A DNA stretch of 13,913 nucleotides from Bacillota bacterium (GTDB taxonomy: Bacteria > Bacillota > Clostridia > Peptostreptococcales > Anaerovoracaceae). Position 1 is the first letter of the stretch. Every line of letters starts with the position of its first letter. Below are positions 1-6,931 of the stretch, in pieces. The DNA lies in NCBI GenBank assembly GCA_029219125.1, contig JAQXSU010000094.1:1-13913 (forward strand). The letters run 5' to 3'. A program made the translations under genes and the position numbers. A model generated the notes under the pieces. It ran no database searches. It had not been told where the DNA came from and worked only from the letters and a program-made list of their open reading frames with translations.

Positions 1-1
1 A

Positions 2-781
2 TTTTACTTTGAAAAGGTGAAAGCAGGCGGCAAGAAGACCGTCACGGTTCCGATGAAGGTGATGCAGACCGTGGCCAACGGCGCCCAGCCGGTCTCTGTC
101 AGCTTTAAATATGAATATGTGGATAATAAAAAGCGGAATGCTTCTTCGGCAGATCTGAAGATCACTGTGCCGGTCTATCAGAAAGACCGGTTTGAGATTG
201 CAAGACCCGTGGTACCTGTCATGGTCTACGCAGGAGAAGAAAACAGCATTACCATGTCCTATGTGAATAAAGGTAAATCGGATATTCTCAATGTGGAAGC
301 CGCACTGGAAGGAAATGTGGATACATATACACCGGTGCAGAACATCGGCAATCTGGAGCCGGGAAAGAGCGGAACCATCGCTTTTTCTGTGACAGCGCTG
401 GAAGCCGGTGAAACGGAATTCACCATAACGGTTACATATGAGGATGCTAACGGGGATACCAAAACCAGAGAATTTCCGGTGACTATGGCTGTGGAGGAAA
501 TGGTGTATGATGATCCGGGTATGGAGGAGCCGATGGATCCGGGCATGGAGGAGCCGGAAAAGACAGGACCGGGCCTGCCGGTTTTTCTGGGGATTGCGGC
601 AGCTATCATTCTTGCGGCAGTCATCATCATCCGCAAGCGGAAAAAAGCAGCTGCACTGAAGAAGGAAGCGGCCATGTGGGACAGCTGGGACGATGACATG
701 ACCGGCGGCGGATCCGGCAGTGCGGCCACCGGAACAGACGGTGCCTCATCCGGTGCTGGCGGCGCGGAGGCAAAGCAATGA
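2..781 (+). CDS. C-terminal part of a membrane-anchored extracellular Ig-like/CARDB-type protein (5' end outside window)
   Basis: The reading frame is open from the first bases of the window to TGA at 779-781, so the true start is upstream; the GTG at 17 is an internal valine. About 180 residues of beta-rich, extracellular-looking sequence (FKYEY, ITVTYEDANG, regularly spaced Val/Thr) resemble CARDB/COG1361-type adhesion or scaffold domains. Then come a tandem acidic-proline repeat (DPGMEEPM, DPGMEEPE), one transmembrane helix starting GLPVFLGIAAAIILAAVIII, an RKRKK stop-transfer stretch, and a cytoplasmic tail that is acidic (WDSWDDDM) then Gly/Ser/Ala-rich. The topology is therefore outside-in with a C-terminal anchor. 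The last codon overlaps the permease start (ATGA), so the two are translationally coupled and the protein is probably an accessory subunit of that ABC system. This is inferred from context; the family name is a guess from composition. Confidence 0.7.
   Translation, partial: FYFEKVKAGGKKTVTVPMKVMQTVANGAQPVSVSFKYEYVDNKKRNASSADLKITVPVYQKDRFEIARPVVPVMVYAGEENSITMSYVNKGKSDILNVEAALEGNVDTYTPVQNIGNLEPGKSGTIAFSVTALEAGETEFTITVTYEDANGDTKTREFPVTMAVEEMVYDDPGMEEPMDPGMEEPEKTGPGLPVFLGIAAAIILAAVIIIRKRKKAAALKKEAAMWDSWDDDMTGGGSGSAATGTDGASSGAGGAEAKQ
512..559 (+). repeat. Two tandem 24-bp repeats coding for DPGMEEP(M/E)
   Basis: Two adjacent 24-bp units (512-535 and 536-559) differ at only a few positions and encode DPGMEEPM and DPGMEEPE. 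They form the juxtamembrane linker just outside the single transmembrane helix. The unit is a multiple of three, so copy-number change would keep the frame. Confidence 0.85.
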
Positions 782-2184
782 GACTGGCGGACATAGGCAG
801 AATGTGCATCGATAACCTGAAGCGCCGGAAGGGTCGGACGATCCTTACGGTGCTGGGGGTTTTCATCGGCTGTACCTCTATCGTGGTGATGGTTTCTATC
901 GGTATCGGCATGAAAGAATCCCAGGATCAGATGCTGGCAAGCATGGGCGATCTGTCTATCATCGAAGTGAATCAGGGATACGGCGACATGGGAAACGGAG
1001 AGGAAGTCAAACTGGATGATGCGGCTGTGGAGAGCTTCCGTGCCATGGAAGGCGTGGAAGCGGTCATGCCAAAGGTCTCTCTTAACCTGGAATATCCCAT
1101 TCGCATGACCACCGGAATCAATGACCGGTATTACTGCGACTGGGTAGAGATCGTCGGCATGGATACAGAAGCCATGGAAGCCATGGGCTATGAACTGCTG
1201 GACGGAAAGGTGCCGGGAAAGACCGCAGGCGAAGTCCTTGCAGGTCAGTATCTTGCGTATAACTTTTATGACAGTCTGCTGCCGGAAGGCAGAAATTATG
1301 TGGATCGGTGGGTCGGCTATGATGAGCAGGGAAATGAACTGCCGCCGGATGATCCGTTCTTCGATCCCATGAAAACGCCAATCAATCTGGAAGTGGATAT
1401 GAGCGACGGTACCACCGAAAAGAAATATCGCACGGAACTGAAAGTGACGGGCATCACGAAAGAGGACTACGGCAAAGGCTGGGAGACCTCCGAGGGTCTG
1501 ATGATGAGCGTGGATTCCATGAAAGCTCTGATGTCGAAGATCAAAGAGGTCAGCGGTGCTGTTCCATCGCCGAAAGATAATAAGATCACGTACTCTACTA
1601 TTTTGGTAAAGGCATCGGATATCAGCCTGGTGTCGGAAGTGGAGAGCAGTATAAAAGGACTGGGTTACAATACCTATTCCATGGAGAGCATGCGGGAGAG
1701 CATGGAAGAAAGTGCCCGTCAGGTGCAGCTTATGTTGGGCGGCCTGGGTGCAATTTCCCTGTTCGTTGCAGCCATCGGCATTACCAACACCATGATTATG
1801 TCTATCTCCGAGCGAACCAGAGAAATCGGCATTATGAAGGCGCTGGGCTGTTATGTGCGTGACATCCGCCTGCTGTTTCTCATGGAAGCCGGCGCCATAG
1901 GTCTTATGGGCGGTATCATCGGCTGCGTGATCAGCCTGTTGCTTTCCGTGATTATCAACCTGTTTGCCATGGGAGCCATGGGCAGCATGGACGGCGGCAT
2001 CAGCGGGGAAATGATCCTGCAGGCACTGATGGGCGGCGAAGGCATCAGCCGGGTATCCGTCATTCCGCTGCAGCTGATGGCATTCGCTATCGTTTTCTCC
2101 GTTTTCGTGGGTCTGGTGTCAGGCTACTATCCGGCCAATAAGGCGGTAAAGATTCCGGCACTGGAAGCCATTAAGCATGAATAA
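778..2184 (+). CDS. ABC transporter permease, MacB/FtsX family
   Basis: The 468-residue protein has the MacB plan: one N-terminal transmembrane helix (about residues 22-44), a large extracytoplasmic domain (about 45-315, MacB_PCD type), and three C-terminal helices (about 319-343, 366-397 and 430-452) making the FtsX domain. The motif SERTREIGIMKALG (344-357) is the conserved cytoplasmic coupling segment that contacts the ATPase, and the end YYPANKAVKIPALEAIKHE matches the family C-terminus. Such permeases work as dimers with a separate ATPase and transmit mechanical force to export substrates or act on extracellular partners rather than forming a classical pore. No ATPase is in the window; it is probably upstream. 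The start overlaps the previous stop by 4 bp (ATGA), so no independent ribosome binding site is needed. The substrate cannot be told from the sequence. Confidence 0.92.
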   Translation: MRLADIGRMCIDNLKRRKGRTILTVLGVFIGCTSIVVMVSIGIGMKESQDQMLASMGDLSIIEVNQGYGDMGNGEEVKLDDAAVESFRAMEGVEAVMPKVSLNLEYPIRMTTGINDRYYCDWVEIVGMDTEAMEAMGYELLDGKVPGKTAGEVLAGQYLAYNFYDSLLPEGRNYVDRWVGYDEQGNELPPDDPFFDPMKTPINLEVDMSDGTTEKKYRTELKVTGITKEDYGKGWETSEGLMMSVDSMKALMSKIKEVSGAVPSPKDNKITYSTILVKASDISLVSEVESSIKGLGYNTYSMESMRESMEESARQVQLMLGGLGAISLFVAAIGITNTMIMSISERTREIGIMKALGCYVRDIRLLFLMEAGAIGLMGGIIGCVISLLLSVIINLFAMGAMGSMDGGISGEMILQALMGGEGISRVSVIPLQLMAFAIVFSVFVGLVSGYYPANKAVKIPALEAIKHE

Positions 2185-2221
2185 GTGAAATGACCTTATA
2201 CTTTTCCATATAGCAAATGTA

Positions 2222-2274
2222 GAAAACCGGAAGGTGCAGAGCCTGGAATGTGGACTCTGCACCTTTTGGTTTTC
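2222..2274 (+). terminator. Long perfect-pairing hairpin after the permease gene (terminator-like, no U tract)
   Basis: Arms 2222-2241 and 2255-2274 pair over 20 bp without a break if two G-U pairs are allowed, around a 13-nt loop. It lies 38 bp after the permease stop and just before the promoter of the next gene, the expected place for a terminator. The U-rich bases are inside the right arm (CCTTTTGGTTTTC) rather than after it, so it is not a textbook intrinsic terminator; it may instead be a 3'-end stabilising stem. Confidence 0.5.
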
Positions 2275-2288
2275 CGGCCGGCTGCACC

Positions 2289-2317
2289 TTGCACTTCCAG
2301 GGTATTTAGGGTACAAT
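2289..2317 (+). promoter_or_regulatory. Sigma-A-type promoter for the amidohydrolase-rlmA operon
   Basis: TTGCAC at 2289-2294 and TACAAT at 2312-2317 are separated by exactly 17 bp. The predicted transcript would start near 2324 and reach the amidohydrolase start after about 40 nt, past the purine-rich GAAAGAAGG ribosome binding site at 2345-2353. Confidence 0.75.
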
Positions 2318-2364
2318 AATGATATTTCACAGGTTACTTTTGGAGAAAGAAGGTATTGATTCAT

Positions 2365-3693
2365 ATGAAAAAGGCATTTATCAACGGACATGTCATCGAA
2401 GGCCAGGCGGATTCCGAAGCACGGCGCGCCGATGTGCTGGTGGAAGACGGTAAGATCGCGTATGTGGGGGAAGCATCCGTGGAACAGCTTGCCGGGTTTG
2501 AGACGGTGGACTGTACCGGGAAATACATCATGCCGGGCCTCATAAACATGCATGCCCATCTGTTTGGCGCAGGAAAGCCAAGCAAAATCCTGGGCGGTGG
2601 AAGCGCACAGAAACTGGTCATCCGGCTGGTTCAGACCGGGATCGGTCATAAAATTGCGGACAGGCTGGTGGAGAAAAACGTGCAGGCAGCACTGTACTCC
2701 GGCGTCACAACCATTCGCAGCATGGGGGATTTTGTGGGATCAGACCTTCGAACCAGAGACCGCGTCCGGGCAGGGAAAAAACCGGGACCGAGAATGTTTT
2801 GTCCGGGTACAGCCATTACTGTGCCCACCGGCCATGGTGACGGAACATTTGCAGAGATTGCCGAAACGCCGGAGGCACTGCGGGCGCTGGTGGATGCTCA
2901 CCATGCGGCAGGTGTGGATCTGATCAAAATCTGTGTGACCGGCGGTGTCATGGATGCGAAGGAGAAGGGGAGTCCGGGGGAACTGAAGATGAGCCTGGAG
3001 CAGACCAGGGCGGTCTGCGACCGCGCCCATGAACTGGGTCTGCGGGTGGCGTCCCATACGGAAAGTCCGGAGGGCATGGTGGTTGCCATAGAAGGCGGCG
3101 TGGATACCATTGAGCATGGTGCGACCTTTGATGAGGAACACGCGCATCTCCTGAAGAGACGAAACGGCGGCTATATCGTGACCATTTCACCTGCTCTGCC
3201 TCTGTATAAACTGCCGCCGGCACTGACGAAGCTGCCGGAAATGGCGGTCTACAACAGCGGTGTGGTTCTGGACGGCATGCTGCAGGGTGCCAGGGAAGCG
3301 AAGAAGATGGGAATCCCGGTGGGTCTGGGGACCGATGCATCCTGTCCGTTCGCAACGCAGCACGGCATGTGGCGGGAACTGTGGTATTATCAAAAGCTGG
3401 CCGGTGTCAGCGCTGCGGAGGCGATTTCAGCAGCGACCCTGGTGAATGCCCGGATCCTGGGCGTCGGGGATCGGACCGGTTCAGTGGAATGCGGCAAGTT
3501 TGCGGATCTCCTTATTGTGAACGGAAATCCGCTGGAAGACATGAAGGTTCTTCGCGATCCGTTTGCCGTGGTAATGGAAGGCGTGATGCTGCAGGATAAG
3601 CCAAAGAAGGATCCGGCAGTGGAAGCGGAGCTGGATCAGCTAATGCAGCGTGTGGAAGCGGAGCAAAATGAGAGCAGAGTTGAAGCAGTATGA
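2365..3693 (+). CDS. Metal-dependent amidohydrolase (COG1228, imidazolonepropionase/prolidase-like)
   Basis: The 442-residue protein belongs to the amidohydrolase superfamily, TIM-barrel enzymes that hydrolyse C-N bonds with one or two metal ions. Visible ligands in order: HxH in GLINMHAHLF (H63, H65), the bridging lysine in DLIKICVTGG (K188), H231 in ASHTES, H251 in DTIEHG, and the catalytic aspartate in GLGTDAS (D324). The N-terminal MKKAFINGHVIEG and C-terminal GKFADLLIVNGNPLED form the usual small beta-sandwich built from both ends. It has no signal peptide, so it is cytoplasmic. I chose ATG 2365 over TTG 2356 because AGAAGG ends at 2353, only 2 nt from the TTG but 11 nt from the ATG. The true substrate (a dipeptide, cyclic imide or cyclic amide) cannot be assigned. 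It is co-transcribed with rlmA 9 bp downstream; no functional link is evident. Confidence 0.88.
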   Translation: MKKAFINGHVIEGQADSEARRADVLVEDGKIAYVGEASVEQLAGFETVDCTGKYIMPGLINMHAHLFGAGKPSKILGGGSAQKLVIRLVQTGIGHKIADRLVEKNVQAALYSGVTTIRSMGDFVGSDLRTRDRVRAGKKPGPRMFCPGTAITVPTGHGDGTFAEIAETPEALRALVDAHHAAGVDLIKICVTGGVMDAKEKGSPGELKMSLEQTRAVCDRAHELGLRVASHTESPEGMVVAIEGGVDTIEHGATFDEEHAHLLKRRNGGYIVTISPALPLYKLPPALTKLPEMAVYNSGVVLDGMLQGAREAKKMGIPVGLGTDASCPFATQHGMWRELWYYQKLAGVSAAEAISAATLVNARILGVGDRTGSVECGKFADLLIVNGNPLEDMKVLRDPFAVVMEGVMLQDKPKKDPAVEAELDQLMQRVEAEQNESRVEAV

Positions 3694-3702
3694 GGGCATG
3701 GT

Positions 3703-4641
3703 ATGAGTAAATTTGAACGATATCGGCAGGCGGGCAGGGTTCTGGTCTGTCCGGTCTGCGGCGGTGGGCTTGGTCTGACGGAGGAGGGCCGGTCCCTTGC
3801 CTGCAGTGCAGGTCACAGTTTTGATATTGCCCGGCAGGGGTATGTGAACCTCTACCGCGGAAAACCGGTAAACGAATATTCGAAAGAATCCTTCCGGCAG
3901 CGGCAGCAGATCCTGGAAAAGGGCATGTACGCTCACATTCTGGAGGAAATCTGCAGCTTTCTGCAGGAAGCATGCGGCAGTGTCGGCACCGACCGGCAGC
4001 CGTTCGACGGAGGCGGACCGTTGCTGACTCTTCTGGATGCAGGCTGCGGCGAAGGGTATTATACCCGGGAGATTGCAGCCCGACTGGGCGGCTGCGGGCT
4101 GGAGAACGCCGCAAAGCCGGAAGGCAGCTGCAGCCTGGATTTGTACGGGGTGGATCTGTCCCGGGACTCCGTGCAGCTGGCAGCGTCCACAGCCAATCAG
4201 GCCGGCGGCTCGGCATCGGCAATCAAGTGGCTGGTGGCTGATATTGGACATTTGCCTGTGAGAGACGGCAGTGTGGATTTTTTGCTGGATATCTTCACGT
4301 CAGCAAACTATGAAGAATTTCAGCGTGTACTGTCCGCTGACGGCTATGTGATCAAAGTCATTCCCGGCGAGGGCCATGTAAAAGAACTGCGTGAGGCGGC
4401 CAGCAGTCAGCTTCATCATAAAGACTATAAAGAGCGGAAGGGTGCTGCAGTTTTTTCGGAGAATTTTGAACCCGTTCTGCAAAAGACCGTTTCCCAGACT
4501 TTTGCCGTAACGCCGGAGGAACGGGATATTTTCATTCATATGACGCCGCTGCTCTTCCAGGTGGATAAATCAAAGGTGGACTGGACCGCAGTGCACTTCA
4601 TCACCGTGGAAGGCCAGTTGCTGATCGGGCGGAAAAAATAG
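3703..4641 (+). CDS. rlmA: 23S rRNA (guanine-N1)-methyltransferase RlmA
   Basis: The protein is 312 residues. The N-terminus has the RlmA zinc site: CPVCGG (C16, C19) followed by CSAGHSFD (C34, H38), then DIARQGYVNL, a family signature close to the E. coli sequence. The S-adenosylmethionine site is LLDAGCGEGYYT (110-121), with the acidic GVDLS strand at 149-153 as motif II. Members methylate N1 of G745 (RlmA-I) or G748 (RlmA-II, TlrB type) in hairpin 35 of 23S rRNA; the Gram-positive context makes the G748 type likelier, but this is inference. It is longer than the approximately 270-280 residues usual for the family because of two extra segments, near residues 88-107 and 128-146. The start ATG 3703 has GAGGG at 3692-3696, overlapping the stop of the upstream gene, which suggests translational coupling. 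Confidence 0.88.
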   Translation: MSKFERYRQAGRVLVCPVCGGGLGLTEEGRSLACSAGHSFDIARQGYVNLYRGKPVNEYSKESFRQRQQILEKGMYAHILEEICSFLQEACGSVGTDRQPFDGGGPLLTLLDAGCGEGYYTREIAARLGGCGLENAAKPEGSCSLDLYGVDLSRDSVQLAASTANQAGGSASAIKWLVADIGHLPVRDGSVDFLLDIFTSANYEEFQRVLSADGYVIKVIPGEGHVKELREAASSQLHHKDYKERKGAAVFSENFEPVLQKTVSQTFAVTPEERDIFIHMTPLLFQVDKSKVDWTAVHFITVEGQLLIGRKK

Positions 4642-4665
4642 AAGGAAGCTCTTTTTCCTCTTTGA

Positions 4666-4712
4666 AACAAAAAATGACGCAAATTGAACGACTCGTGTTC
4701 GATTTGCGTCAT
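4666..4712 (-). terminator. Intrinsic terminator of the M18-rqcH-LysR' operon (minus strand)
   Basis: Arms 4674-4689 and 4697-4712 form a 16-bp stem (one G-T pair) with a 7-nt loop. On the minus strand it is followed by a run of T (complement of A at 4669-4673), the pattern of a Rho-independent terminator. It sits in the convergent gap after rlmA; in the plus direction there is no U tract after the stem, so any effect on rlmA transcripts would be weaker. Confidence 0.85.
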
Positions 4713-5220
4713 GAGAATAATCAAGACACCTCTATCCAAAGGGACTGCAGCAATCTGCCGGGAGAATCCCTGAATCATCATCATGGACATGAGGCTGGTT
4801 CCAAGCCCCTGCTCTACCATGGCCACCACGGCGTGGTCATCACTTTCGATGAAGCGGGTATCCGGCTGGGTTCCGTTGGCTTCCAGCACGGCAGTGATTT
4901 CATCGTCGACCCCTTCGTTGAGAGCGATGTAAGGAAGCCCGGGCAGATCACTTAAAGAAAAGCTGGCCTGACCTGCATGGGGATCGTCTGCGGCAAAAAT
5001 GCTGACGATGGGATCCCGGTACAGAAATTCCGAATCCATTTCCGTGTCCGGCGGATATTTAATGAATCCAATATCCACACGGCCGCTGCGGATCCACTCC
5101 TCAATCTGTTCGTTGGTACCGTGGAGCAGCTCAAACCGGATCTCCGGGTAGTCTGCATGATGAGTGCACGGGTCAGGCCGGACTGGGTTACAGCAGGGCT
5201 TCGTATTGGGACACGTTCAT
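4713..5220 (-). pseudogene. Decayed LysR-family transcription regulator (internal deletions and frameshifts)
   Basis: Three LysR-like pieces lie in order but in three different frames. First, MNVSQYEALL then stop, from ATG 5220, with a strong AGGAGGT ribosome binding site (complement of 5226-5232) and a 4-bp ATGA overlap with rqcH. Second, TQSGLTRAL, like a helix-turn-helix recognition helix, around 5188-5162. Third, about 145 codons of effector-binding domain from about 5161 to 4725: DYPEIRFELLHGTNEQIEEW, RVDIGFIKYPP, PYIALNEG, EQGLGTSLM, PLDRGV. A normal family member is about 290-300 residues; roughly 20 residues near the first junction, about 100 covering the linker helix and start of the effector domain, and the last 30 or so are missing. 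The third frame then runs on as meaningless antisense of rlmA to 4536. No functional DNA-binding protein can be made from it. Confidence 0.82.
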
Positions 5221-6899
5221 GACTTACCTCCTGGCAGGGCCGGGTTGACCCAGACGGTGCGGTTGCCGGTGAAAATCACCATGCCCGGTTTGGCACCGGC
5301 CGGCTTCTTTACATTTCGTACCGGCACATAGTCCACCGGCACGTTTTCCGAGGTCCGGGCTTTGCTGTGGTAGGCGGCGATGGCGGCGGCCTCGAAGATA
5401 TCCTGCTCCGTAAGCTCCGCACCGCCGCACTGGACGATGACGTGGGAGCCGGGGATGTCCTTGGTATGCAGCCACATGTCCTTGTTGCCTGCCAGCTTCA
5501 GGGTCAGGTAGTCATTTTCTTTATTGTTCCGGCCCACCAGCACGGTGTACCCGCTGGTGAGGGTGTATTTGTACGGTGCCGGTTTGTATTTCTTTTCCCG
5601 GAAGCCGCCGGCCTGCTTGCGGCGGCGGACGTAGCCCGTTTCCACCAGTTCGGAACGGAGCGATTCGATTTCGTTCACGTCGTCGGTATTTTCCAGATAG
5701 GAAAGAACCGATTCCAGATAGTCGATCTCGCCCTGGTTTTCTGTCAGCTGAATCTGCTTTTCCTTTATGGCGGTTTTCGCCTTCCCGTATTTCTTGAAAT
5801 AGTGCTGAGCGTTTCTGGCCGCCGTCTGCTTCACATCCAGCGGAATGGTCACGGTGCTGCCGTCATAGTAGTTGATCACGTCCACCGACTTCATGCCCGG
5901 CTTCACCAGATGGAGGTTGGCTGTCAGCAGTTCGCCGTAAAGCCGCAGGTCTTCCGAGTTTTCGGCCTTCAGGATGTCCTCCGAAAGGCGCTGCTTTTTC
6001 AGGTACATCTTGTCCAAAGCCGCGGTGACGGATTTCGTCAGGTCGTGGGCTTTCTGGCGCCCCCGGTTGGAGCTGGTTTTCTTGTCAAAATAGAACTCCA
6101 GGGCACCGCTCAGATCGTCGAAGGTCTGCACCTGGCAGCTGTCTTCGTACTCCGTCAGGGGCAGGATGTAGAACTCCTGCGGTGTGCCTGCGTCATCCAG
6201 ATACACCCGAGGCGAGAGAGAAAGAGCCTGGACTGCAGATTTTGCGCCGTGAAAATAGGAAACACGGTCCTCCCGAAGGGCCAGCTCCTCGGCAAATGCC
6301 GGAGAAATCCCGCCCACAGCCCGGAGAATCGGCTTCCCGTCCGCCGGCAGCGCCGAAAGAGCTTCATCGGTGATGTCTTTGAACGGGATTTTGTCCTGGG
6401 CAGGCGGATACTGGTAAACAAGACCCGGCAAAATCTGCCGTACCCGGCTTGCATCGATGGAAACCCGTTTGATGGCGTCGATGATTTTGCCGGTGGAAAT
6501 GTCGGTGAGGATGATGTTGCTGTGCTTGCCCATGATCTCGAAGATCAGTTTTTTGGACACGGAAAAACCCAGCTCGTTGAGGGTCTCGATGCTGATTTCG
6601 ATGACGCGCTCGGAGCCGTGCTGCTGAATGTCGATGATGCGGCCGCCCTGCAGGTGCTTTCGGAGCAGCATGCAGAAGGCCAGCGGGGCAGGCGGATTGA
6701 CCGGGTTTTCGGTGATGAAGTGAACCCGGGCGTGGGCGGAGCCGCAGGAGGCGTAGAGCTTGCGGTTTCCTTTTTTGGTGTGGATGTGGATCACCAGCTC
6801 ATCGGCCTCCGGCTGGTAGACTTTTTCGATTTTTCCCAGCAGGATGGTTTCCTGCAGTTCCCGGACCATGGCCCAGGCAACGAGTCCGTCGTATGCCAT
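5217..6899 (-). CDS. rqcH: RqcH/NFACT family ribosome quality control protein (FbpA-like)
   Basis: The 560-residue protein has the full NFACT plan: NFACT-N at about 1-135 (MAYDGLVAWAMVRELQ...), a helix-hairpin-helix region at about 175-245, long helices forming the coiled-coil M domain at about 260-430 (with LDVKQTAARNAQHYFKKYGK at 354-373), and NFACT-R at about 445-550 with the signature DMWLHTKDIPGSHV (474-487). RqcH binds 50S subunits carrying obstructed peptidyl-tRNA and recruits tRNA-Ala to add C-terminal alanine tails, marking the nascent chain for proteolysis. Such proteins were also described as fibronectin-binding FbpA. The paired tRNA-contact residues read E97-R98, where the family usually has Asp-Arg. 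The ribosome binding site AAAAGGAG lies just upstream of ATG 6899. It starts 32 bp after the M18 gene stop and overlaps the LysR remnant by 4 bp. Confidence 0.95.
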   Translation of the reverse strand: MAYDGLVAWAMVRELQETILLGKIEKVYQPEADELVIHIHTKKGNRKLYASCGSAHARVHFITENPVNPPAPLAFCMLLRKHLQGGRIIDIQQHGSERVIEISIETLNELGFSVSKKLIFEIMGKHSNIILTDISTGKIIDAIKRVSIDASRVRQILPGLVYQYPPAQDKIPFKDITDEALSALPADGKPILRAVGGISPAFAEELALREDRVSYFHGAKSAVQALSLSPRVYLDDAGTPQEFYILPLTEYEDSCQVQTFDDLSGALEFYFDKKTSSNRGRQKAHDLTKSVTAALDKMYLKKQRLSEDILKAENSEDLRLYGELLTANLHLVKPGMKSVDVINYYDGSTVTIPLDVKQTAARNAQHYFKKYGKAKTAIKEKQIQLTENQGEIDYLESVLSYLENTDDVNEIESLRSELVETGYVRRRKQAGGFREKKYKPAPYKYTLTSGYTVLVGRNNKENDYLTLKLAGNKDMWLHTKDIPGSHVIVQCGGAELTEQDIFEAAAIAAYHSKARTSENVPVDYVPVRNVKKPAGAKPGMVIFTGNRTVWVNPALPGGKS

Positions 6900-6931
6900 T
6901 CTTTGAAACTCCTTTTATGTGATGTTCTGCT

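Noticed and set aside
4536..4712. C-terminal continuation of the LysR frame into rlmA antisense
   Set aside because: It passes through the terminator hairpin and loses all similarity to LysR proteins after PLDRGV; the frame is open only by chance.
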